Shown: positions 42,465 to 51,319 of the stretch, in pieces
Position numbering within the stretch: position 1 is the first letter of the stretch
Layout of the letters: the number at the start of each line of letters is the position of its first letter
Origin: Streptomyces sp. NBC_00554
GTDB lineage: Bacteria > Actinomycetota > Actinomycetes > Streptomycetales > Streptomycetaceae
Assembly (NCBI RefSeq): GCF_041431135.1
Contig: NZ_CP107799.1
Coordinates: 6,572,001-6,636,000 of the forward strand
Reading direction: 5' to 3'
Length of the DNA: 64,000 nucleotides
Made by a program: the position numbers and the translations under genes
Notes under the pieces: generated by a model
Database searches by the model: none
Told to the model about the DNA's origin: nothing
Seen by the model: only the letters and a program-made list of their open reading frames with translations

Positions 42465-44543
42465 ATGGGTGTTGAGGGGGTGCGGGGATTGTCGGGGAAT
42501 GTGCGGGGCGGTGTTCCGGGATTATTGGTGACGGGGCGTTATCGGCTGGTCGAGAGCATTGGGCAGGGGGGAATGGGGCGGGTGTGGCGAGCCGCCGACG
42601 ACATGCTCGACCGGCAGGTCGCGGTCAAGGAAATGCGGATAGACGGACTCGATCCGGAGGACACGCGTACCCGCAGGGAACGCACCTTGCGCGAGGCCAG
42701 GGCCACGGCCAGGATCGACCACCCCAATGTCGTACGCATCTATGACGTCGTGGACGAGGGCGAGCGGCTCTGGATCGTCATGGAACTGGTCGCCGGCCGC
42801 TCGCTGGAGCAGATCGTGGTGGAGGACGGGCCGCTCAGCACCCGCGAGGCGGCCCGTATCGGACTCGAACTGGTTGTGGCGCTGCGCCAGGTGCACGCCG
42901 GGGGAGTGCTGCACCGGGACATCAAGCCGGGCAACGTGCTGGTCGAGCGGAGCGGTCACCACCGGGTCGTCCTCACCGACTTCGGCATCGCCGCGATCCA
43001 GGACACGAAGGCGCTCACCATGGCCGGGATGCTGGTCGGCTCCCCCGACTACATGGCGCCCGAACGCGTCTCCGGCCACCCGCAGGGCCCGCCGTCCGAC
43101 GTGTGGTCCCTGGGCGCGACCCTCTGCGCGGCACTCGGCGGCCGTTCCCCCTTCTCCCGCTCCACCACCCTGGCCACCCTGCACGCAGTCCTGTACGAGG
43201 AGCCCGAACTCCCCGCCTCCGTGGGCGACTTGCGGGACATCCTGGCCGCCATCCTGGAGAAGGAGCCGTCCACGCGCCCCGGTCTGGAGGAACTCGAGGC
43301 GGAACTCGGACAGTTGGTGTTCCCGGGGCCGGAACCGGGACCGGGACCGGAGGCGGGACGGAACGGTCCTGGGCCGGACGCGGGACCCGTCGCCGAGCCG
43401 GCGCTCGAAGAGCCGGAAGCCGCGCCGCCACCCGTTCCACCGGTCCACGTCGAGTCGCCCACGCCCGTACTCCTGGACGCGGAGTTCATGGGGGAGGTGC
43501 GGAAGCCGGAGCCCCCGCATGATTCCGCGGCGGAGCCCGAGCCGGAACCCGCGGACGCGCCGGAACTCGACCCCGTGCAGGACGCGATACCGGCGCAGCG
43601 CACCCCGGCGCGGAAGAGTTCACTCGACTTCAAGAAGCCCCGGCCCGAGCCGCCACCGGTCCCAAGCGCCGAAGCGGCAGCGGAAACCCCGGCGGAGGCC
43701 CCCGCCGTCCCGGACACCCGGAACACGTCCAACGCGTCGAGTGCCTCCAACGCCTCCACCGAAGTCCCCTCCGAACTGCGCGCGGAGGTCGGCTCGACAA
43801 CCCCCTCGGTCTCCCGCTCGGCGGAGGCGGTGACGGAGGCCCAGTTCTCGACGGTGCCCGCCCACACGGCGATGCCGCCCGGCGAACTCCCCGGCCCCGC
43901 AGTACCCGCCGGGCCCCCCGGCCCGCGCCGGAGCAGGCGCGGTCTGTGGCTGGCCGCCGCGAGCGGTGTGGTCGCGGCGGGAGTGGCCGTCTGGCTGGTC
44001 GTCGCGGTGATCGGCGGACCGCCCGACGACAACAACGCGGGCTCCCCGACGTCGTCCGCGACCACCGGCCCGACGGGCAGCGCATCGCCCACCGTCGAAG
44101 GCACCTCACGCCCGCCCAGCCTGCCCCCGGGAGCACACCGCGAGGCCGGCGGGTACGCGTGGGTGACGCCCAAGGGCTGGCGGCGGGACCTGAAGACGGG
44201 CTCGGAGGTGCACTACACCTCGCCCGACGGCAAGCAGGAGATCGCGGCCAAGTCCTCCCTCGCCAAGGGGAACCTCATGGACACCTGGGAGACCTCGGAG
44301 CAGAACGCCCGCCAGGGGCAGGGCTACCGGAAGATCCGCCTGGAGGAGACGACCTTCCGGGGCCGGCCCGCGATCGTCTGGGAGTACCTCTTCACGCTCC
44401 AAGGAGTGGGCTGGCACGCCCAGTTGCTCGGCTTCGACGCCGACGGGAAGTCGTACCAGATCAACACCTGGTACCAGCCGGACATCGAGGCCCAGGCGCT
44501 CCAGGTCTATGAGCAGGTCAAGAAGACCTTCACCGTGCTGTGA
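42465..44543 (+). CDS. membrane-anchored serine/threonine protein kinase (PknB family)
   Basis: 692 residues from ATG 42465 behind GGGTGA; an in-frame GTG at 42456 is possible. The kinase domain has the Gly loop SIGQGGMGRVW, the ATP Lys55 in VAVKEM, HRDIKPGN (HRD at 150-152), DFG at 172-174 and APE in YMAPERV. A Pro/Glu-rich linker of about 220 residues follows. One membrane helix (WLAAASGVVAAGVAVWLVVAV) then leads to an exported domain of about 180 residues with GGYAWVTPKGWRRDL...EVHYTSPDG. No PASTA repeats are present, so the sensor differs from PknB. Ligand unknown. Confidence 0.93.
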   Translation: MGVEGVRGLSGNVRGGVPGLLVTGRYRLVESIGQGGMGRVWRAADDMLDRQVAVKEMRIDGLDPEDTRTRRERTLREARATARIDHPNVVRIYDVVDEGERLWIVMELVAGRSLEQIVVEDGPLSTREAARIGLELVVALRQVHAGGVLHRDIKPGNVLVERSGHHRVVLTDFGIAAIQDTKALTMAGMLVGSPDYMAPERVSGHPQGPPSDVWSLGATLCAALGGRSPFSRSTTLATLHAVLYEEPELPASVGDLRDILAAILEKEPSTRPGLEELEAELGQLVFPGPEPGPGPEAGRNGPGPDAGPVAEPALEEPEAAPPPVPPVHVESPTPVLLDAEFMGEVRKPEPPHDSAAEPEPEPADAPELDPVQDAIPAQRTPARKSSLDFKKPRPEPPPVPSAEAAAETPAEAPAVPDTRNTSNASSASNASTEVPSELRAEVGSTTPSVSRSAEAVTEAQFSTVPAHTAMPPGELPGPAVPAGPPGPRRSRRGLWLAAASGVVAAGVAVWLVVAVIGGPPDDNNAGSPTSSATTGPTGSASPTVEGTSRPPSLPPGAHREAGGYAWVTPKGWRRDLKTGSEVHYTSPDGKQEIAAKSSLAKGNLMDTWETSEQNARQGQGYRKIRLEETTFRGRPAIVWEYLFTLQGVGWHAQLLGFDADGKSYQINTWYQPDIEAQALQVYEQVKKTFTVL

Positions 44544-44580
44544 GCGGGGATGTGAGCCGAGGCGCGAAAAGGGAGAAAAG

Positions 44581-44622
44581 GGAGGGGCCCCGAGGCGAAG
44601 ACGAACGCCACGGGGCCCCTCC
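44581..44622. terminator. terminator between the kinase and permease genes
   Basis: GGAGGGGCCCCG and CGGGGCCCCTCC are perfect complements around an 18-nt loop, between convergent genes. Confidence 0.82.
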
Positions 44623-44642
44623 CTACTGCCTTTGGACCGGCC

Positions 44643-46124
44643 TCAGCCGACCTTCACCGGAGCTTCGTCGCGGGGATCGTCAGCCACCTGGTGGACGTAC
44701 GGCGCGCCCGCTCCCCTCTTCTGCCGGATCACGGCGATCGCGAGCACCACCGCCGCGACGAGCAGGGACAGCAGGACCGTCTCCCGGCCGTCGTGCTCCG
44801 TGTCGGTCAGCATGTAGCCGAGCACGAACACGATCAGCGCGGCCGTCGCCCAGGTCAGATACGGGTACAGCCACATCTTCACGACCAGCTTCTCCGGCGA
44901 CTCGCGCTGGATGATCTTCCGCATCCGCAGCTGCGAGAAGCAGATGACGAGCCAGACGAACAGGGCGACCGCACCGGACGAGTTGACCAGGAAGAGGAAG
45001 ATCGTCTTCGGGTACGCGTAGTTGAAGAAGACGGCCACGAAACCGAAGACGACCGACGCCAGGATCGCGGCCATCGGCACACCACGCGAGGTGGTCTTCG
45101 CGAACACCTTCGGCGCGTCCCGCCGCTGTCCGAGCGAGAACGCCATCCGGGAGGCCGTGTAGAGCCCGGAGTTGAGGCAGGACAGTACGGAGGTCAGCAC
45201 GATGAAGTTCATGATCTGACCGGCGTGCGCGATACCGAGGGAGTCGAGGGCGGCGACGTACGAGCCCTGCTCCTTGATCGACGGGTCGTTCCACGGCAGC
45301 AGCGCCACGACCACGAAGATCGAGCCGAGGTAGAAGACGCCGACGCGCCAGATGATGCTGTTGGTGGACTTGGTGACGGCGCGCTGCGGGTCCTCGGACT
45401 CGCCGGCGGCGAGGGTCGCGATCTCACTGCCCATGAAGGAGAAGACGACCAGGAGCACACCGGTCAGGATGGCGCCGGGCCCGTTGGGCAGGAAGCCGCC
45501 GTGGCCGGTGAGATTCCCGAGTCCGGCCTGCTCGGCGTCGACACCCGGCAGCACACCGAAGACGGCGAGCCCGCCGATCACGACGAACGCGCTGATCGCC
45601 ACGACCTTGATCCCGGCGAACCAGAACTCGAACTCGCCGTACGACCCGACGGAGACGAGGTTGGTCGCGGTGAGGACGACCATCACGATGAGCGCCCACC
45701 CCCACTGGGGAACGGCGGGGATCCACCCTTCGAGGATATTGGCCCCGGCGGTGGCCTCGACGGCGAGCACGACCACCCAGAAGAACCAGTACAGCCAGCC
45801 GATCGAGAACCCGGCCCAGCGCCCGAGCGCCCGGTCGGCGTGCGCGGAGAACGAACCGGACGTCGGATTCGCGGCGGACATCTCACCGAGCATCCGCATG
45901 ACAAGGACGACGAGCGTCCCGACCAAGGCATAAGAGAGGAGGATGCCGGGCCCGGCGGTGGCGATACCGGAGCTGGAGCCCACGAAGAGCCCGGCTCCGA
46001 TGACACCGCCGATGGCGATCATCGACAGATGACGGTTCTTGAGTCCGGCCTGGAGGCCGCCACCGGGTTCTCCGGGGCCTCCGGGGCCGCTTGCGGCCTT
46101 CGTGGGGGTCGGCTGCGAGGTCAT
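44643..46124 (-). CDS. amino acid permease (APC superfamily, GABA-permease type)
   Basis: 493 residues behind AAAGGAATCCCCC. Twelve helices. Signature RHLSMIAIGGVIGAGLFVGSSS in helix 1 and MRMLGEMSAANPTSGSFSAHADRALGRWAGFSIGW after helix 2. The hydrophilic stretch GESEDPQRAVTKSTNSIIWRV and the C-terminal cytoplasmic tail are as in GabP. Proton-coupled import of GABA or an amino acid is likely. It is a paralogue of the permease at 30937-32325, closely similar in the first 100 residues. The 218 bp upstream hold a CTTGAGGTTTC/CTTGAGGTTC direct repeat near 46242. Confidence 0.9.
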   Translation of the reverse strand: MTSQPTPTKAASGPGGPGEPGGGLQAGLKNRHLSMIAIGGVIGAGLFVGSSSGIATAGPGILLSYALVGTLVVLVMRMLGEMSAANPTSGSFSAHADRALGRWAGFSIGWLYWFFWVVVLAVEATAGANILEGWIPAVPQWGWALIVMVVLTATNLVSVGSYGEFEFWFAGIKVVAISAFVVIGGLAVFGVLPGVDAEQAGLGNLTGHGGFLPNGPGAILTGVLLVVFSFMGSEIATLAAGESEDPQRAVTKSTNSIIWRVGVFYLGSIFVVVALLPWNDPSIKEQGSYVAALDSLGIAHAGQIMNFIVLTSVLSCLNSGLYTASRMAFSLGQRRDAPKVFAKTTSRGVPMAAILASVVFGFVAVFFNYAYPKTIFLFLVNSSGAVALFVWLVICFSQLRMRKIIQRESPEKLVVKMWLYPYLTWATAALIVFVLGYMLTDTEHDGRETVLLSLLVAAVVLAIAVIRQKRGAGAPYVHQVADDPRDEAPVKVG

Positions 46125-46342
46125 GTAGGGGGATTCCTTTTCGCCGGACGAGCAGATAACCCGTACGAGTGGTGTCAGTGGGGCGTACGAGCCGGTCCAG
46201 TGAATCGGAGGTAAAGGAATTCTTGAACCTTTGAATCCAGATCGTTACTTGAGGTTTCCTTGAGGTTCTATGGTGTTGCTCGCAGATTTCGCTGGTGGCA
46301 CCCGGCGAGGCCGATCCGAAACAGCCGTGTCACACTCGGAGC

Positions 46343-46831
46343 ATGCGCGTGTATCTCGGCTCCGATCATGCCGGTCTCGAACTCAAGAACCACCTCGTCG
46401 AGTGGCTCAAGGCCGCCGGGCACGAGCCCGTCGACTGCGGGCCCCTCATCTACGACGCCCAGGACGACTACCCGCCCTTCTGCCTCCGCGCCGCGGAGCG
46501 GACAGCGGCGGACCCCGACTCCCTCGGCATCGTGATCGGCGGCTCCGGCAACGGCGAGCAGATCGCCGCGAACAAGGTGGCCGGCGTGCGTGCCGCCCTC
46601 GCCTGGAGCGAGGAGACCGCCTCCCTGGGTCGCCAGCACAACAACGCCAACGTCGTCGCCGTAGGCGCCCGCATGCACTCCGAGGAAGAGGCGACCAAGT
46701 TCGTCGAGACCTTCCTCAACACCCCGTTCTCCGGCGACGAACGCCACATCCGCCGCATCAACATGCTCACGGCCTACGAGACGACGGGCGACCTGCCGCC
46801 GATCCCGGCGCATCACCCGCAGGGCGACTAG
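46343..46831 (+). CDS. rpiB: ribose-5-phosphate isomerase B
   Basis: 162 residues from ATG 46343 behind CGGAG. RpiB interconverts ribose 5-phosphate and ribulose 5-phosphate in the pentose phosphate pathway. Family motifs are VYLGSDHAGLELKNHLVEWL at the start (Asp and His of the SDHAG phosphate/substrate site), GIVIGGSGNGEQIAANKV with the anion-hole, and RQHNNANVVAVGARM with the ring-opening His. As in other actinobacterial RpiB, the catalytic base position holds Gly-Ser-Gly rather than the Cys of E. coli RpiB. Confidence 0.93.
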   Translation: MRVYLGSDHAGLELKNHLVEWLKAAGHEPVDCGPLIYDAQDDYPPFCLRAAERTAADPDSLGIVIGGSGNGEQIAANKVAGVRAALAWSEETASLGRQHNNANVVAVGARMHSEEEATKFVETFLNTPFSGDERHIRRINMLTAYETTGDLPPIPAHHPQGD

Positions 46832-46993
46832 GTTTTCAGCAGTCCCGATCCCCCGCCCACCCGCGGGGGCGGGGGAGATCTTTCAGCCCGTCCGGCGTTT
46901 GAGGACGAGCGCGTCAGCGCGACTGCGCGACAGGGGGGTCTGGGGGCGCAGCCCCCAGGTACGGGACGGGTAGGGGCGGAGGGGGCGAAAACC
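46832..46993. repeat. dispersed GC-rich inverted repeat, copy 4
   Basis: Contains CAGCCCGTCCGGCGTTTGAG, a GCGCGTCAGCGCGACTGCGC hairpin, GGGGGTCTGGGGGCGCAGCC and the end GGGGCGGAGGGGGCGAAAAC. Upstream it has the GATCCCCCGCCCACCCGCGG element also found in the 96-bp array at 50807-51240. It fills most of the space between rpiB and the Nei gene. Confidence 0.85.
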
Positions 46994-47027
46994 CCTGTGC
47001 CCCGCCCGAGCACACACGGGAGGACCC

Positions 47028-47837
47028 GTGCCCGAAGGGCACACGATTCACCGCCTGGCCGAGGACTACGAGGCCAGGTTCGCCGGCGGGGCCACCCGCG
47101 TAACCAGCCCGCAGGGCAAGTTCGCAGACGCCGCAGCCCTCCTCGACGGCACCGAATTCGACACCGCCGACGCCCACGGCAAACACCTCTTCCTGCACTT
47201 CGGCGCCGAGGACTGGATCCACATCCACCTCGGCCTCTTCGGCAAGGTCAACTTCGGCGACGCCCCCGCACCCCCGCCCACGGACACCGTCCGCCTCCGC
47301 CTCGCCAACCCCACCGCGTACGTCGACCTCCGCGGCCCCACCACCTGCGCCCTGATCACGGACGACGAGAAGCAGGCGATACACGACCGCCTGGGCCCGG
47401 ACCCCCTCCGCCAGGACGCCGACCCGTCAGCCGCGTACCACCGCATCTCCCGCAGCCGTACGACGATCGCCGCCCTCCTCATGGACCAGAAGATCATCGC
47501 GGGCGTGGGCAACGTCTACCGCGCCGAAGTCCTCTTCCGGCACGGCATCGACCCGTACCGCACCGGCAGGGACATCACCCCCGCCGAGTGGGAAGCGATC
47601 TGGACCGACCTCGTGGACCTGATGCGCGAGGGCGTCCGCAACAACCGCATCGACACCGTCCGCCCGGAACACACCCCCGAGGCCATGGCCCGCCCGCCGC
47701 GCGTCGACGACCACGGCGGCGAGGTGTACGTGTACCGCAGGGCACACCTGCCCTGCCACATCTGTGGCGGCGAGATCCGCACCGCCGATCTCGCCGCCCG
47801 CAACCTCTTCTGGTGCCCGACCTGCCAGAAAGCCTGA
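47028..47837 (+). CDS. Fpg/Nei-family DNA glycosylase (endonuclease VIII-like)
   Basis: 269 residues from GTG 47028. After Met removal, Pro2-Glu3 are the catalytic N-terminus (PEGHTIHRLAEDY). The helix-two-turn-helix is DQKIIAGVGNVYRAEVLFRHGIDP. A C-terminal zinc finger CHICGGEIRTADLAARNLFWCPTCQ completes the fold, with the Arg of the finger tip. It excises oxidised bases by base-excision repair with AP-lyase activity. The PEGH opening fits the actinobacterial Nei2 group better than Fpg (PELPE). Its start is only 35 bp after a repeat copy. Confidence 0.92.
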   Translation: MPEGHTIHRLAEDYEARFAGGATRVTSPQGKFADAAALLDGTEFDTADAHGKHLFLHFGAEDWIHIHLGLFGKVNFGDAPAPPPTDTVRLRLANPTAYVDLRGPTTCALITDDEKQAIHDRLGPDPLRQDADPSAAYHRISRSRTTIAALLMDQKIIAGVGNVYRAEVLFRHGIDPYRTGRDITPAEWEAIWTDLVDLMREGVRNNRIDTVRPEHTPEAMARPPRVDDHGGEVYVYRRAHLPCHICGGEIRTADLAARNLFWCPTCQKA

Positions 47838-47847
47838 CCCGGCCGGT

Positions 47848-49077
47848 CTAGAACCCGTGCGGCAGCCACGGAGCCACCGCCGAGGAGAACCCCACCGAGG
47901 CCTCCGTCAGCGCACCCTGGCGCAGCTCCCGCACCCGGCCCGCCGCCCCCAGCGAGGCCAGGGGCATCCCACCCAGATACGCCGCCCCCAACTCCCGTAC
48001 GGACAGCGCGAGATCGGCCGCGTCCTCCGTACGCACGCAGGACGCGCCCTTCGCGTCACCCGTGAGCCGCCAACGCCCCTCGTTCCAGGGGCAGAACGCG
48101 TCCTCGACCTCGAACACCAGGTCCACCGGCGCCTGATACGTCCGCGCCTCCAGCGCGGCGCCGACATCGACGAGCCGCACATGCAGCGCGTCCCTCAGCC
48201 GCAGATTGCAGCGGCGGATGTCGGACACCATGTGCTGCCAGGCCTCGTCGACGGGCCGGCCGCGGGTGCGGAGCCTGGACGTCAGGTCGATCTCGAAGAG
48301 GAACCGCCACAGCGCGCCCTGCACCGCCGGGTCCAGACCCTCCAGCTCCTCGAGCACGACCGCGCTCCTGGGCCCGGACGGTTCCCACTCCGGCTTGACC
48401 CGGTACCGGGCGTAGCCCACGACCTCGTCGTCCCGCTCGGCGACCACGCACTGCAACGGCGAAGCGCCGTCCCGCTCGCCCTCCGGGTCGAGCAGCCCCA
48501 CCTGCTCCCAGCCGGCCCGCCGCGCCAGCATGCCCGGACGCCCCGGTACCAGCCGCGCGTACACCGCCTCGCACGCGTCGAGGACATCGGCCGGTGCCGC
48601 GTACCGCAGGCGTACGTCGTCGGTGCCGGGCGGTACGGACAGTTGTACGCGGCTGGTCTCGATCTCGGCGTTGAGCTGATACGTCGCGATGCCGTAGCCG
48701 AACCGGCCGTAGATCGCCGGCTCCGACGCCGTCAGCACCGCGAGCGGTTCGCCCCACGAGCGGATGTCGTCCAGCTGGCGCCGCATCATGGACCTCAGCA
48801 CCCCGCGCCGCCGGTGCGTGGCCGCGACGCTCACCATCGTGATGCCCGCGGCCGGTACGGAGGCGCCGCCCGGCACCGTGACGCGGAAGCTGAACGCGCC
48901 CGCCGTGCCCACCACCTGGTCGCCGTCCCAGACTCCGATGGAACGGTCGTACTCTGTAAGCACGTTGTAAAGTCCGCGCTCGTCGGACGACTCCGGCACT
49001 CCGCCGAAGGCGCGGACCAGGTTGTCGTACCACGCGTTCCACTCGGTCTGCTGAAGTACCCGCACGTCAGTCGTCAT
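47848..49077 (-). CDS. Eis-like GNAT-family N-acetyltransferase
   Basis: 409 residues. The N-terminal GNAT domain has VSVAATHRRRGVLRSMMRRQLDDIR, the acetyl-CoA pyrophosphate loop (about residues 85-110), and EPAIYGRFGYGIAT. A second degenerate GNAT domain and a sterol-carrier-like C-terminal domain follow. The protein ends in Phe (PWLPHGF), the C-terminal carboxylate position used as base in Eis enzymes. Family members acetylate amines on aminoglycosides and other polycations. Length fits Eis. Convergent with the Nei gene, 10 bp apart. Confidence 0.88.
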   Translation of the reverse strand: MTTDVRVLQQTEWNAWYDNLVRAFGGVPESSDERGLYNVLTEYDRSIGVWDGDQVVGTAGAFSFRVTVPGGASVPAAGITMVSVAATHRRRGVLRSMMRRQLDDIRSWGEPLAVLTASEPAIYGRFGYGIATYQLNAEIETSRVQLSVPPGTDDVRLRYAAPADVLDACEAVYARLVPGRPGMLARRAGWEQVGLLDPEGERDGASPLQCVVAERDDEVVGYARYRVKPEWEPSGPRSAVVLEELEGLDPAVQGALWRFLFEIDLTSRLRTRGRPVDEAWQHMVSDIRRCNLRLRDALHVRLVDVGAALEARTYQAPVDLVFEVEDAFCPWNEGRWRLTGDAKGASCVRTEDAADLALSVRELGAAYLGGMPLASLGAAGRVRELRQGALTEASVGFSSAVAPWLPHGF

Positions 49078-49159
49078 AGGCCATGACTACCAGGGCAATG
49101 CGGTACGAGCCAGGGAATTTCTCCCCACCGTCGCGGAGGCCCTGTGCGAGGTCTTCCAA

Positions 49160-49216
49160 GACGTCTTCGCCGGCGCCTTCCGTGACGTCTACTGGACGTC
49201 TGCTGGACGTCTTCTG
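49160..49216. promoter_or_regulatory. 11-bp direct repeats containing GACGTC
   Basis: GACGTCTACTG, GACGTCTGCTG and GACGTCTTCTG follow each other exactly from 49184 to 49216. A fourth copy, GACGTCTTCGC, starts at 49160. They lie in the 230-bp divergent space before the PP2C gene. The helical-turn spacing suggests a protein-binding array. Confidence 0.6.
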
Positions 49217-49307
49217 TGGATTTCTCTGTGAAGTTGAGCGCTCGGACGGGGGACAAGTGGGACCTCCCGTGCCAAGCACCTGGTCCGATGGATAGGGTCC
49301 CGAACTA

Positions 49308-50492
49308 ATGGCAGCAGGACGAGAGCGGCGCGCGGAGGCCGATACGTTCACGGCCCGGTTGAAGAAGCAGGCGCACCGGGCCCGCACCGGCCTGCGCAGA
49401 TCCGCCGTCGACTACTTCCGCGGCGACGGGTCCGACTGGATCGCGCTGGCCGGTCTGCTGCTGACGATCCCGCTCATCGCGGCCACCACGCTGGCGAACT
49501 CGGTGTGGTGCTCACCGGCCGCCCTGGTCCTCCCGATCGTGGCGGGCGGCCTGCTGCTGCGTCCCGCCAGCCTGCTGGGCCTGTACGCCGCGGCCGCCAC
49601 CGCGCTGATAGTGGAGTCCGTGGAGCTCGGCCCGTACACGGAGGGTCCGTCCCGGGTTACGCCGGGTGTGGTTCTCGTCGTCGCGGCCTGTGGCTTCTTC
49701 GGACTGCTGATCGCGCAGTTCAGGAGCCGGGTCGGGGTGCCGTGGCGACGCGGCGGAACCATGCTCTTCGACCTGCGCGAACGCATCCGGGTGCAGAGCA
49801 AGCTGCCGCAGCTGCCGTTGGGCTGGCACCGGGAGATGGCGCTGCGGCCGGCCGGCGGGCAGTCGTTCTCGGGCGACTTCGTGGTGGCGGCGCGGACGAA
49901 CGGTGGCCGGACGCTGGAGGTCGTCCTTACGGACGTCTCGGGCAAGGGCATGGACGCGGGGTCGCGTGCGCTGCTGTTGTCGGGGGCGTTCGGTGGCCTC
50001 CTGGGGTCGCTTCCCCCGCACGCGTTCCTCACCGCCGCGAACGGCTATCTCCTTCGCCAGGACTGGGACGAGGGGTTCGCCACGTCGATCCACCTGGTCC
50101 TCGACCTCGACTCGGGCGACTACGAGCTCTTCTCCGCCGGGCACCCGCCTGGGCTCCAGCTCAGCGCGGGCAGCGGGCGCTGGGAGGAGAAGGCTGCGGA
50201 AGGCCCGCTCCTCGGGGTGTACGACGGTGCCCAGTTCGACCCCGTCAAGGGTTCCCTGCGCCCCGGTGACGTCCTCATGCTCTTCACCGACGGTCTCGTC
50301 GAGACCTCCGAACGCGACATCGTGGAAGGCATCGACCGCCTCACCGGCGAAGCCGACCGCTACGTCGCCGGCGGCTTCCACGGCGCCGCCTGGCACCTCA
50401 TCGAGGCGGTGGCCAAGGACGTGAACGACGACAGGGCGCTGCTGCTGATCTGCCGGGAGGGCGGGGCGGCTGCGGCTGCGGCGGTGGTCTGA
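49308..50492 (+). CDS. membrane-associated PP2C/SpoIIE-type protein phosphatase
   Basis: 394 residues. A basic N-terminus is followed by three or four hydrophobic helices (about residues 44-135), then a cytoplasmic PPM phosphatase domain. Metal and catalytic motifs are SGDFVVAA, VLTDVSGKGMDAGSRALLLSGAF, YELFSAGHPPGLQL, GDVLMLFTDGLVETSERD and DDRALLLIC. This is the RsbU/SpoIIE layout; such enzymes dephosphorylate anti-sigma antagonists in partner-switching systems, which abound in Streptomyces. No kinase/antagonist pair is adjacent. ATG 49308 has a weak ribosome binding site. Confidence 0.9.
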   Translation: MAAGRERRAEADTFTARLKKQAHRARTGLRRSAVDYFRGDGSDWIALAGLLLTIPLIAATTLANSVWCSPAALVLPIVAGGLLLRPASLLGLYAAAATALIVESVELGPYTEGPSRVTPGVVLVVAACGFFGLLIAQFRSRVGVPWRRGGTMLFDLRERIRVQSKLPQLPLGWHREMALRPAGGQSFSGDFVVAARTNGGRTLEVVLTDVSGKGMDAGSRALLLSGAFGGLLGSLPPHAFLTAANGYLLRQDWDEGFATSIHLVLDLDSGDYELFSAGHPPGLQLSAGSGRWEEKAAEGPLLGVYDGAQFDPVKGSLRPGDVLMLFTDGLVETSERDIVEGIDRLTGEADRYVAGGFHGAAWHLIEAVAKDVNDDRALLLICREGGAAAAAAVV

Positions 50493-50524
50493 GCGGGGCC
50501 TTGTGCCGGGTGGGTGGGTGGGTC

Positions 50525-50637
50525 GGGGGCGTGCCGGTACGTCCGCCCGTCGCCGCCGGATCAGACGTCGGCCGAGCACTGAAACGTCCGGTGACGCGAA
50601 CGTACGCGACGGGCTTTGGACGTACCGGCACGCCCCC
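50525..50637. repeat. long nested inverted repeat after the phosphatase gene
   Basis: A perfect 20-bp outer stem (50525-50544 with 50618-50637, GGGGGCGTGCCGGTACGTCC and its complement) encloses an 8-bp inner stem CCCGTCGC/GCGACGGG (50546-50553 with 50606-50613) and a 52-nt loop. It is the first part of an 889-bp stretch without a gene. Confidence 0.8.
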
Positions 50638-50680
50638 TCCCGCCGGTGGGTGGCTGCGGGGCGTCCGCTTTGGTGGGTGG

Positions 50681-51319
50681 TTTTTCGCCCCCTCCGCCCC
50701 TACCCGTACCTTGTCCCTGGGGCTCCGCCCCAGACCCCGCTCCTCAAACGCTGGAGGGGCTGAATCTCTACCCAGCCGCCGCTGAAATCTTCCGCCCGGG
50801 CCGCAGATCACTCAGCCCGTCTGGCGTGAGAGGACAAGCTGGTGCCGTCCAGATCCCCTGCCCACCCGAGAGGGCTCCACTCTTCCCTGGGGGCTGCGCT
50901 CTTCAGCCCCGGCCGGGGAGATCTTTCAGCCTGTCCGGCGTTCGAGGACAAGGCAGCACCATCCCGATCCCCCGCCCACCCGTGGGGGCTGCGCTTTTCA
51001 GCCCCGGGCCGGGGAGATCTTTCAGTCCGTCCGGCGTTTGAGGACGAGGTGGTGCCATCCCGATCCCCCGCCCACCCGTGGGGGCTGCGCTTTTCAGCCC
51101 CGGGCCGGGGAGATCTTTCAGTCCGTCCGGCGTTTGAGGACGAGGTGGTGCCATCCCGATCCCCCACCCACCCGTGGGGGCTTACCTTTTCAGCCCCGGC
51201 CGGGGAGATCTTTCAGCCTGTCCGGCGTTTGAGGACGAGGCCGTTCAGGCCGATGCGGGGGTCTGGGGGCGGAGCCCCCAGGAGCAAGGGACGGGTAGGG
51301 GCGGAGGGGGCGAGAAAAG
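50681..51319. repeat. dispersed GC-rich repeat, copy 5, expanded by an internal tandem array
   Basis: The left end TTTTTCGCCCCCTCCGCCC with GGGGCTCCGCCCC and CTCAAACGCTGGAGGGGCTGA is at 50681-50763, and the right end GGGGGTCTGGGGGCGGAGCC to GGGGCGGAGGGGGCGAGAAA at 51256-51319. Between them sits the 96-bp array. No real gene is seen in 50493-51381; the open frames here come from the repeat length being a multiple of three. Confidence 0.85.
50807..51240 (+). repeat. 96-bp tandem repeat array
   Basis: Units begin at ATCTTTCAG at 50921, 51017, 51113 and 51208 (periods 96, 96, 95), preceded by a degraded unit at 50807 (ATCACTCAG). Each unit reads through CCGTCCGGCGTTTGAGGACG, ATCCCGATCCCCCGCCCACC, GTGGGGGCTGCGCTTTTCAG and CCCCGGGCCGGGGAG. 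The second and third are almost identical, which indicates recent expansion. Confidence 0.85.

Noticed and set aside
50807-51240. Tandem array considered as a CRISPR
   Set aside because: Units are contiguous 96-bp repeats without unique spacers, and no cas gene is present.
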